The notes beneath the pieces are model-generated. The model was not told the DNA's origin. It saw only the letters and a list, made by a program, of their open reading frames with translations, and made no database searches. A program made the translations under genes and the position numbers. Shown here in pieces: positions 1 to 5,879 of a stretch of 6,289 nt of DNA. The stretch comes from Clostridia bacterium. Its GTDB lineage: Bacteria > Bacillota > Clostridia > UBA1381. The stretch spans positions 1 through 6,289 of the forward strand of contig JAFQNU010000020.1 in assembly GCA_017420825.1 (NCBI GenBank), in the 5' to 3' direction. Within the stretch, counting starts at the first letter, position 1; the number at the start of each line of letters is the position of its first letter.

Positions 1-197
1 ATATCGGCAGAGACAGATACATAAAAATTCCTAAGGAAAACACGAATGCCCGCGGAGTTGAAATCACAGCGGAAGCATTAACATTATTGGAAAAATGTGA
101 GGATACACGGTGTATTGAAATAAATTTTGTTCGTGAAAGAATTGATTATCGGGAAGTATATACCAAATGGCTTGATGCATGGAGAGATGAATATTAA
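1..197 (+). CDS. C-terminal end of an unrecognised protein (5' end outside window)
   Basis: An open frame enters from the left edge (first full codon at base 3) and reads 64 codons to a TAA at 195-197. The visible tail is mixed charged and hydrophobic. It contains a basic stretch (GRDRYIKIPKE), a probable helix (ITAEALTLLEKCE), a strand-like segment (CIEINFVRE) and an aromatic, charged end (YTKWLDAWRDEY). Two cysteines lie five residues apart (32 and 37 of the visible part), and there is no membrane segment. The other two forward frames are closed within the first 35 bases, so this is the best coding frame. I do not recognise the family. It ends 11 bases inside the next small ORF and lies upstream of a strong terminator, so it probably belongs to an operon arriving from the left. 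Codon use resembles the other genes here. Confidence 0.6.
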   Translation, partial: IGRDRYIKIPKENTNARGVEITAEALTLLEKCEDTRCIEINFVRERIDYREVYTKWLDAWRDEY

Positions 198-309
198 AAG
201 GATTAGAGATAAGGAAAGTGAATGTCCGGATTTGCCTCAAAAGATTCCCTTTTTATCTGAGGAAATTATGCTTACCTTCGATGATGAGGACGAAAGAGAC
301 GAGAATTAA
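187..309 (+). CDS. Possible small acidic protein, 40 aa, unknown function
   Basis: An ATG at 187 opens 40 codons ending at the TAA at 307-309, eight bases before the terminator stem. The product starts basic (MNIKRIRDKE), has one cysteine, a central Pro/hydrophobic part and a strongly acidic tail (FDDEDERDEN). There is no signal peptide or membrane helix. The start overlaps the preceding gene by 11 bases, which would allow translational coupling. Its only purine-rich ribosome site is GGAG at 181-184, just 2 bases from the ATG, which is poor spacing. The frame is also open further upstream (ATG at 175, TTG at 127), but neither start has a clear ribosome site, and both lie deeper inside the upstream gene. 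It is +1 relative to that gene, so it could instead be a frameshifted extension or a decayed tail. No family is recognised. It may be a real small gene or a chance ORF. Confidence 0.4.
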   Translation: MNIKRIRDKESECPDLPQKIPFLSEEIMLTFDDEDERDEN

Positions 310-316
310 GAAAAAT

Positions 317-350
317 AACAGCACTTATCTGATAGGATAGGTGCTGTTTT
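317..350. terminator. Bidirectional intrinsic terminator between convergent genes
   Basis: The arms AACAGCACTTATC (317-329) and GATAGGTGCTGTT (336-348) pair over 13 bases with a single G-U wobble, around the 6-base loop TGATAG. On the plus strand the stem runs into TTTT (347-350), which ends the small ORF's unit. On the minus strand the bases following the stem read ATTTTTC (complement of 310-316), so the same hairpin can end the leftward gene whose stop codon is at 357-359. It lies between the stop codons of the two convergent units, with 7 bases on each side. Confidence 0.88.
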
Positions 351-356
351 AATGTC

Positions 357-1100
357 TTAGTTTTCTTCGCAGTCTGTGAGAATATATCCTGAAAGCTTTT
401 CTATTGTCCGTATAGGTGCATCGGCGGCAGTACCCCATTCCATATCCCGGTTACGGTAGTCAAATTTTAATGTGAAGCGGTGTATATCCTCCTGAATTCT
501 GTCAAGCTCAGATAGCTGTTTATTATAAATCAGCTTTACAAAATCGCTTGCATCTGCATGAGAAAGATTTGAAAAGGCTTTCTCACACAGTGTAGTAAAA
601 TGGGGAATACATAACCCCTTTGAATTTTTAAGCTTTTCCTTAAACTCTTCATCGTTCTTCCATAACCAGAAAAATACCTCAATATATCTCTCGGTTGTGT
701 GCTTTGTTTTATCACAAATTACACAACTGCAGGTCGTCTTTTTATTATTTTGGGTAAATCTATCAAGGCACTCTGTTGACGGTTTTTTAAAAAGAGTTCC
801 CTTTTCTAATTTGTTAATGTCTTTTTCTACTGATGAGAAGTTTTTTCTTATTTCCTCAAGATGTGTGTCAAGCACAAGTGCAAGACTTAATTTATTTGGC
901 CTTTTAAAAAGCATAGAGTAATGCTTGTTGCAATATCCCTTTTCATTGGATATAACCCTGTAATCAGGCTCCATCATTGCCGCACCGAGTGCATATTCAA
1001 CCGCCTCTTCTTCAAGCTTACGTTCTAAAAAGCATAACGGACACTCGCAGTTCTGTTCATATGCCTCATTAACAGGTATAGTATATATTTTTTCTTTCAT
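357..1100 (-). CDS. DUF6062-like cysteine-rich protein with duplicated CxCxxC/CxxH module
   Basis: This is a 247-residue soluble protein without signal peptide or membrane helices, so probably cytoplasmic. I place it in the DUF6062 family of uncharacterised Firmicutes proteins from its overall pattern: a CPLC near the N-terminus, GYCNKHY, GLCIPHF, and a C-terminal block (DYR...EWGTAADAPIRTIEKLSGY, about 214-239). Its most striking feature is an internal repeat. C18-x-C20-x2-C23, then 33 residues, then C57-x2-H60, is matched by C124-x-C126-x2-C129, then 34 residues, then C164-x2-H167. The context at the second half of each module is also alike (NEKGYCNKHY and NSKGLCIPHF, each followed by x2-L). 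Zinc or another metal is the obvious inference, but is not shown. The ATG at 1098-1100 is preceded, on the minus strand, by AGGCGG at a 10-base distance. The gene has its own promoter-like sequence and shares the bidirectional terminator. It is transcribed divergently from dprA. Function is unknown. Confidence 0.85.
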   Translation of the reverse strand: MKEKIYTIPVNEAYEQNCECPLCFLERKLEEEAVEYALGAAMMEPDYRVISNEKGYCNKHYSMLFKRPNKLSLALVLDTHLEEIRKNFSSVEKDINKLEKGTLFKKPSTECLDRFTQNNKKTTCSCVICDKTKHTTERYIEVFFWLWKNDEEFKEKLKNSKGLCIPHFTTLCEKAFSNLSHADASDFVKLIYNKQLSELDRIQEDIHRFTLKFDYRNRDMEWGTAADAPIRTIEKLSGYILTDCEEN

Positions 1101-1110
1101 TAAATTTTTA

Positions 1111-1116
1111 CCGCCT
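1111..1116 (-). promoter_or_regulatory. Ribosome binding site of the DUF6062-like gene
   Basis: Read on the minus strand this is AGGCGG, one mismatch from AGGAGG, ten bases upstream of the ATG at 1098-1100. It supports that start codon. Confidence 0.6.
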
Positions 1117-1132
1117 TTATTCTTTTTATATA

Positions 1133-1161
1133 GTTATAACATATTAATAACAAAAAGGCAA
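1133..1161 (-). promoter_or_regulatory. Promoter of the DUF6062-like gene (sigma-A type)
   Basis: On the minus strand, TTGCCT (complement of 1156-1161, four of six consensus bases) is separated by exactly 17 bases from TATAAC (complement of 1133-1138, five of six). The predicted transcript would start near 1126 and carry a leader of about 25 bases containing the ribosome site. Prediction is from sequence alone. Confidence 0.6.
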
Positions 1162-1221
1162 CAAATAAAGGAATTTTTTCATAACAAAATTATTAATTTT
1201 TTGTAAAGTCAAAAAAAATGT

Positions 1222-1250
1222 TTGACAATTTGAGTATTTTATAGTAATGT
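1222..1250 (+). promoter_or_regulatory. Promoter of the dprA-topA-trmFO operon
   Basis: A perfect -35 hexamer TTGACA (1222-1227) lies downstream of a run of eight A residues and other AT-rich sequence that could act as an UP element. At 17 bases spacing the -10 is TAATGT (1245-1250), which matches only three of six positions. An alternative pair is TTGAGT (1230-1235) with TTAAAT (1252-1257) at 16 bases. The -35 is convincing, but the exact -10 and start site are not settled. The leader would be roughly 25 to 35 bases. Confidence 0.6.
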
Positions 1251-1275
1251 ATTAAATAATATGGTAGTAATTTTT

Positions 1276-1280
1276 GGAGG
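1276..1280 (+). promoter_or_regulatory. Ribosome binding site that fixes the TTG start of dprA
   Basis: GGAGG lies nine bases upstream of the TTG at 1290-1292. No ATG in frame is nearby, so this site is the main reason to accept a TTG start. Confidence 0.8.
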
Positions 1281-1289
1281 ACGGATAAA

Positions 1290-2477
1290 TTGAGCGAAAA
1301 TACAAAATACTGGATATGGCTCCAAGAGCTTGGACTTCGCAGGTCAAAGACAGACGCTCTTATTTCGTGGTTTGGAAGTGTAGAGAAGGTATATTCGGCA
1401 GACAGTGGCGGCTATAAAGCTGTTAAAGGAATTAATGAACATGATATTGAACAGCTAAATAACAAGAGCCTGGCATCAGCTGAAAAGATAATTGATACAA
1501 TAAAAGAAATGGGTGCATATATTCTGTGTATCGACAGCACTGAATATCCCAAACGCTTACTAAGGCTGGTATATCCGCCTTATGTTCTATATGTAAAGGG
1601 AAGCTTAAGGCTTAACGAGCCTGAGATTATGATAGGAGTAGTAGGGACAAGAAAATGTAATGACTACGGTGTGTCGGTTACAAAAACATTATCAGCTTCG
1701 CTTGCAGAAGTGGGCGTAGTTATAGTATCGGGAATGGCAAGAGGTATTGATACACATGCTGCAGTATCGGCTATGAATGTCGGGGGTAAAACAATTGCTG
1801 TTCTGGGTTGCGGTCTTGATGTTGTTTATCCTCCCGAAAATACGGAGGTCATGAATGCTATTATGCAAAATGGTGTGGTGATTACAGAATACCCTCCGGG
1901 TTCCCCTGCAGATAAAACTCATTTCCCTGTAAGAAACAGGATAATAGCTGGTTTATCTGATGGCTTACTTGTAACACAGGCACCAATAAAAAGCGGTGCA
2001 CTTATAACAGCCCGTCATGCGATGGATATGGGAATAAAAGTGTTTGGAGTTATGGGAAGTATATTTGATCCGATGTGCAGAGGCTCAAACAATATTATTA
2101 AACGCGGGGCGGAGCCTGTCACATCTGCACATGATATAACTGACGTGTTTGCGCTGGAATTAAAGCGTACCGATAAACCTGTACAGCCCGAAAAGGACAT
2201 TGTAAAATATCCCATCCGAACATACAGGAAGGATATAATTTCTGCACCGCAGGAAGAAAGTAAGCCTAAGGTTTCAATAAATGATAAAAGATTTGATGAG
2301 TACGGTGCAGAGGATAGAAAAATACTTGAGATTATAATTGACAAAAACAGGGCGTCGGTTGATGAGATTATACGCATCAGTGAATTACCGACTGCGTTTG
2401 TAAATGCGTCGCTTTCTCTTATGGAGCTTATGGGTGAGGTTAAACACTTCCCCGGAAACTATTATGAATTATCGTAA
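1290..2477 (+). CDS. dprA: DNA processing protein DprA (Smf)
   Basis: DprA binds single-stranded DNA and loads RecA on it during natural transformation; it is also widespread in bacteria not known to be competent. The protein has 395 residues. Residues 5-60 form the N-terminal helical (SAM/HhH-like) region. Residues about 80-290 are the Rossmann-type DprA core, with VGTRKCNDYG (118-127), SGMARGID (147-154), TIAVLGCGLDVVYP (168-181), EYPPGSP (200-206), FPVRNRIIAGLS (212-223) and SGALITARHA (235-244). A charged, Pro-containing linker (about 290-335) leads to a C-terminal winged-helix domain (about 336-395). Several normally conserved positions differ. The His usually found four residues after ARGID is Ala158, with a His at 156 instead. 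The usual VVEA reads VTQA (228-231), and the usual VPG reads VMG (254-256). The start is TTG with a well-spaced GGAGG. It is the first gene of the operon, 17 bases ahead of topA. Confidence 0.95.
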   Translation: MSENTKYWIWLQELGLRRSKTDALISWFGSVEKVYSADSGGYKAVKGINEHDIEQLNNKSLASAEKIIDTIKEMGAYILCIDSTEYPKRLLRLVYPPYVLYVKGSLRLNEPEIMIGVVGTRKCNDYGVSVTKTLSASLAEVGVVIVSGMARGIDTHAAVSAMNVGGKTIAVLGCGLDVVYPPENTEVMNAIMQNGVVITEYPPGSPADKTHFPVRNRIIAGLSDGLLVTQAPIKSGALITARHAMDMGIKVFGVMGSIFDPMCRGSNNIIKRGAEPVTSAHDITDVFALELKRTDKPVQPEKDIVKYPIRTYRKDIISAPQEESKPKVSINDKRFDEYGAEDRKILEIIIDKNRASVDEIIRISELPTAFVNASLSLMELMGEVKHFPGNYYELS

Positions 2478-2483
2478 AATTAC

Positions 2484-2489
2484 AGGAGG
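2484..2489 (+). promoter_or_regulatory. Ribosome binding site of topA
   Basis: This is a perfect AGGAGG located five bases before the ATG at 2495, within the 17-base gap after dprA. It is the strongest ribosome site in the operon, suggesting topA is translated efficiently and independently of dprA. Confidence 0.8.
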
Positions 2490-2494
2490 AAATA

Positions 2495-4588
2495 ATGGCT
2501 AAGAAAAAATTATTGATAGTGGAGTCACCATCAAAGGCAGATACAATAAAAAAATATGTTGGTAAGGATTATAAAGTAATGGCATCTGTGGGACATATAA
2601 TAGATTTACCAAAGAGCCATCTTGGAATAGATGTAGACGATGATTTTAAACCTAAGTATATAACAATCAGAGGTAAGGGTGAATTGTTGTCGCAGTTAAA
2701 GCGTGAGGCTAAGGCGGCTGATAAGGTGTATCTTGCAACTGACCCTGACCGTGAAGGAGAGGCAATAAGCTGGCATCTTGCAAGTGCATTAAATATTGAT
2801 ATTAATTCAGACTGCAGAGTGACATTTAACGAGATTACAAAAAATGCTGTTAAGGCGGCTATAAAGGAGCCAAGAAGCATTGACATGGATTTGGTTAATG
2901 CTCAACAGGCAAGACGTATTCTTGACAGAATTGTGGGATATAAAATCAGTCCTATCCTTTGGGAAAAGGTGAAGAAAGGTCTTAGTGCAGGCAGAGTTCA
3001 ATCAGTTGCTACAAGACTTATATGTGACAGAGAAGAGGAAATATTAAATTTTGTGCCGAGAGAATTTCACACAGTTGAGGTGGAATTAAAGGATAATGCA
3101 GGAAAAAGGACATTTAGTGCAAAATATTATGGTAAAGATGATAAAAAAGAGGTTGAATTAAAGGATGCAAAGGCTGCTGCAGAGGTCGTAAATGCAGTGA
3201 AAAGTGCAGAATTTAAGGTATCTTCCATAAGAAGTGGAGAAACCTCAAAAAATCCTCCGCCGCCTTTTACAACCAGTACACTTCAACAGGATGCGGCAAG
3301 AAAGATAAATTTCCAGACCTCAAAAACAATGCAGATTGCGCAAGGGTTATATGAAGGTGTTAATATTGGCGGTAAGTACGGAACGGTCGGTCTTATCACA
3401 TATATGAGAACGGATTCGTTAAGAATTTCTGTCGAGGCACAGCAGGAGGCTATTGAATATATAGGTCAGAAATATGAAAAGTCATATTTAAAGGCAAGAC
3501 AATATAAGACAAAGAAGGGCGCACAGGATGCACATGAGGCAATACGTCCTACACATGTTAGTCTGACACCTGATGAGGTTAAGGAAAAGCTTTCAAATGA
3601 CCAGTATAAGCTATATAAATTGATTTGGGAGAGATTTGTTGCATCACAGATGTCGGCGGCGATTTACGCAAATACCAATGCAACAATTGATGCAAACGGA
3701 CATAAATTCAGAGCAACAGGCTCAACCTTAAAATTCAAGGGATTTATGGCGGTTTACACAGAGGGAACAGATGATGCAAAGCAAAAGGATAAGGCTTTAC
3801 CTAAGCTTGGTGAGGGAGATATTCTGTCGCTTGAAAAAATAGAGGATATTCAGCATTTTACTCAACCGCCTGCAAGATTTAGTGAAGCATCGCTTGTACA
3901 TGAACTTGAGGAGAACGGAATAGGCAGACCGAGTACCTATGCCCCCACAATTTCAACAATTATTGCAAGGGGATATATAGCAAGAAGTAAAAAACAGCTT
4001 GTTCCCACAGAGCTTGGTTTTGTAACAACCGATATCATGAAAAATCATTTTAAGGATATCGTTGACGTTGAATTTACCGCTGCAATGGAAGATAAGCTTG
4101 ATACCGTTGAAGAGGGCGGTATGGAATGGGTTGATGTGTTAAGGGGATTTTATCCTGAATTTGCACAAAATCTTGAAAAGGCACAAAGAGATATAGAGAA
4201 GATAAAAATAAAAGATGAGGAATCGGATATAGTTTGTGACAAGTGTGGAAGAAAAATGGTTTACAAGCTTAGTAAGTTCGGTAAATTCCTTGCTTGCCCA
4301 GGATATCCTGAGTGCAGAAACACAATGACTATCCGTGAGGGAACAGGAGTACAGTGTCCGAAATGTAACGGCGAAATTCTTGTTAAGAAATCACGTAAGG
4401 GAAAGATTTATTATGCTTGTGAGCATACACCAAGGTGTGATTTTATGTCGTGGTATAAGCCGGTTGGAAAATGCCCTGTATGCGGTTCACTGATGATTGA
4501 AACAAAGGGCAGAAATTCAAAAATTACGTGCTCAGCACCTGATTGCGGACACACAGAGAAGAAAAGGGATAACAAAAATGAAGGTTAA
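2495..4588 (+). CDS. topA: DNA topoisomerase I (type IA)
   Basis: It relaxes negatively supercoiled DNA by cutting one strand through a 5'-phosphotyrosine link and passing the other strand, so balancing gyrase behind transcription and replication. The 697-residue length is normal for Firmicutes TopA. The TOPRIM domain (about 4-115) shows the catalytic Glu10 in VESPSKA and the metal-binding DPDREGEAISWH (83-94). The type IA core follows, with SAGRVQSVATRLI (164-176), the active-site Tyr303 in YMRTDS, DAHEAIRPT (345-353) and ENGIGRPSTYAPTI (473-486). The C-terminus has three four-cysteine zinc ribbons: C581/C584/C601/C607, C621/C624/C642/C648 and C660/C663/C679/C684. A Lys/Asp-rich tail follows. 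All expected catalytic residues are present. The last 11 bases overlap the start of trmFO, implying coupled translation. Confidence 0.98.
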   Translation: MAKKKLLIVESPSKADTIKKYVGKDYKVMASVGHIIDLPKSHLGIDVDDDFKPKYITIRGKGELLSQLKREAKAADKVYLATDPDREGEAISWHLASALNIDINSDCRVTFNEITKNAVKAAIKEPRSIDMDLVNAQQARRILDRIVGYKISPILWEKVKKGLSAGRVQSVATRLICDREEEILNFVPREFHTVEVELKDNAGKRTFSAKYYGKDDKKEVELKDAKAAAEVVNAVKSAEFKVSSIRSGETSKNPPPPFTTSTLQQDAARKINFQTSKTMQIAQGLYEGVNIGGKYGTVGLITYMRTDSLRISVEAQQEAIEYIGQKYEKSYLKARQYKTKKGAQDAHEAIRPTHVSLTPDEVKEKLSNDQYKLYKLIWERFVASQMSAAIYANTNATIDANGHKFRATGSTLKFKGFMAVYTEGTDDAKQKDKALPKLGEGDILSLEKIEDIQHFTQPPARFSEASLVHELEENGIGRPSTYAPTISTIIARGYIARSKKQLVPTELGFVTTDIMKNHFKDIVDVEFTAAMEDKLDTVEEGGMEWVDVLRGFYPEFAQNLEKAQRDIEKIKIKDEESDIVCDKCGRKMVYKLSKFGKFLACPGYPECRNTMTIREGTGVQCPKCNGEILVKKSRKGKIYYACEHTPRCDFMSWYKPVGKCPVCGSLMIETKGRNSKITCSAPDCGHTEKKRDNKNEG

Positions 4589-5879
4589 GGTTATAGGTGC
4601 AGGGCTTGCAGGCTGTGAGGCGGCATGGCAGCTTGCAAGGGCAGGCATTGAGGTTGATTTGTATGAAATGAAGCCGAAAAAATTCTCTCCTGCTCATAAA
4701 TCGGAGAATTTTGCGGAGCTTGTATGCTCAAATTCACTAAAGGCAGAAAGATGCGAAAATGCCTGTGGATTATTGAAAGAGGAAATGAGACTTTTCAACT
4801 CACTCATGATGCAGGCGGCAGATGTTGCAAGAGTTCCTGCAGGCGGTGCACTTGCGGTGGACAGAGATGTGTTTTCTGAGTTTATAACAAATAAAATAAA
4901 ACAAGAACCGAATATTAGAGTTATTTATGATGAAGTTTCGGAGATTGACACAGATGAGTACACAATTATTGCCACAGGCCCTCTGACATCTGATTTGTTA
5001 TCAAGTGCAATTTTGAAACTAACAGGCAGTGATAATATGTACTTTTATGATGCGGCGGCACCTGTTCTTTTGAAGGATAGCATTGATTTTGAGAAAGTAT
5101 TTTATGCGGCAAGGTATGACAGGGGAACTGCTGATTATATAAACTGCCCTATGAATGAGAGTGAGTATAACGAGTTTTACAATGAACTGATAAATGCCGA
5201 AACTCATGAGCTGAAAGCCTTTGAAAATCAGACGGTATTTGAAGGGTGTATGCCTGTTGAGGTGATGGCAAAAAGGGGAAGAGAAACCCTGTTGTTCGGA
5301 CCGTTGAAGCCTGTTGGACTAAAAAATCCCAAAACAGGCAAGGATGATGCACACGCAATTGTTCAGCTAAGACAGGATAACAAAGAGGCAACACTCTACA
5401 ATATGGTAGGCTTTCAGACAAATCTGAAATGGCCCGAACAAAAAAGAGTATTTTCAATGATACCCGGGCTTGAAAATGCAGAGTTTGTAAGATATGGTGT
5501 TATGCACAGAAATACTTACATTCAGTCTCAAAAACTGCTTGACAGATTTTATCGTATGAGAAATCATAAAAAAATATTTTTTGCAGGACAGATAACAGGT
5601 GTTGAAGGTTATGTTGAATCTGCATCATCAGGACTTATTGCAGGATATAACATGGCACGAATGTTAAAGGGTGAAGAAATGCTTGAACCATCCTCAAAAA
5701 CCTGTATTGGTGCACTGGCACTTTATGTAAGCGATGAGAGTATTGAAAAGCTACAGCCTATGAATGCGAATTTTGGAATAATAGACTCATGGCATGAACG
5801 TGTGAGGGGCGGAAAGGTTGAAAGGTACAAGCTGATTGCCTCACGTTCGCTGGAATTATTGAAAGGAATGGTGGAATAA
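4578..5879 (+). CDS. trmFO: Methylenetetrahydrofolate-tRNA-(uracil-54) methyltransferase TrmFO
   Basis: This FAD enzyme forms 5-methyluridine at position 54 in the T-loop of tRNA, using methylenetetrahydrofolate as carbon donor and reduced flavin. It replaces the SAM-dependent TrmA in most Firmicutes. The ATG at 4578 gives 433 residues, the family's usual size. It places the dinucleotide-binding motif VIGAGLAGCEAA (5-16) right at the N-terminus, and AAAGGGA lies upstream at suitable spacing. A longer reading from 4497 would only add residues encoded inside the TopA zinc-ribbon region. LVCSNSLKAE (48-57) carries Cys50, and FEGCMPVEVMAKRG (221-234) carries Cys224, matching the two catalytic cysteines of the Bacillus enzyme. 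The second FAD-contact segment is FAGQITGVEGYVESASSGLIAG (335-356). No key residue is missing. The stop codon overlaps the next gene's ATG by one base (TAATG). Confidence 0.97.
   Translation: MKVKVIGAGLAGCEAAWQLARAGIEVDLYEMKPKKFSPAHKSENFAELVCSNSLKAERCENACGLLKEEMRLFNSLMMQAADVARVPAGGALAVDRDVFSEFITNKIKQEPNIRVIYDEVSEIDTDEYTIIATGPLTSDLLSSAILKLTGSDNMYFYDAAAPVLLKDSIDFEKVFYAARYDRGTADYINCPMNESEYNEFYNELINAETHELKAFENQTVFEGCMPVEVMAKRGRETLLFGPLKPVGLKNPKTGKDDAHAIVQLRQDNKEATLYNMVGFQTNLKWPEQKRVFSMIPGLENAEFVRYGVMHRNTYIQSQKLLDRFYRMRNHKKIFFAGQITGVEGYVESASSGLIAGYNMARMLKGEEMLEPSSKTCIGALALYVSDESIEKLQPMNANFGIIDSWHERVRGGKVERYKLIASRSLELLKGMVE

Larger units (their letters stand above)
1101..1289. other. Divergent intergenic region, AT-rich
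   Basis: These 189 bases separate the leftward DUF6062-like gene from the rightward dprA operon. They hold the two promoter-like sequences and both ribosome sites listed separately. Between the promoters, roughly 1162-1221, the sequence is almost entirely A/T. It includes a 15-base palindrome around 1193 (AAAATTA-T-TAATTTT, 1186-1200) that could be an operator or just a consequence of composition. No ORF, riboswitch or RNA gene is recognisable. Confidence 0.6.

Noticed and set aside
697..921. Open frame on the plus strand inside the DUF6062-like gene
   Set aside because: It lies wholly antisense to a gene with clear family motifs and a good ribosome site, and its product has no recognisable features.
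1186..1200. Perfect AT palindrome AAAATTA-T-TAATTTT as an operator
   Set aside because: It is not reported as a separate feature because seven-base arms made only of A and T are expected by chance in such AT-rich sequence. It is mentioned under the intergenic region only.
2015..3001. Minus-strand open frames antisense to dprA and topA
   Set aside because: They have no family motifs and lie opposite strongly conserved coding sequence.
4497..4577. Upstream ATG that would extend TrmFO by 27 residues
   Set aside because: The extension lies inside the TopA zinc-ribbon coding region, and it would move the FAD motif away from its usual place at the extreme N-terminus. The ATG at 4578 has a well-placed ribosome site.
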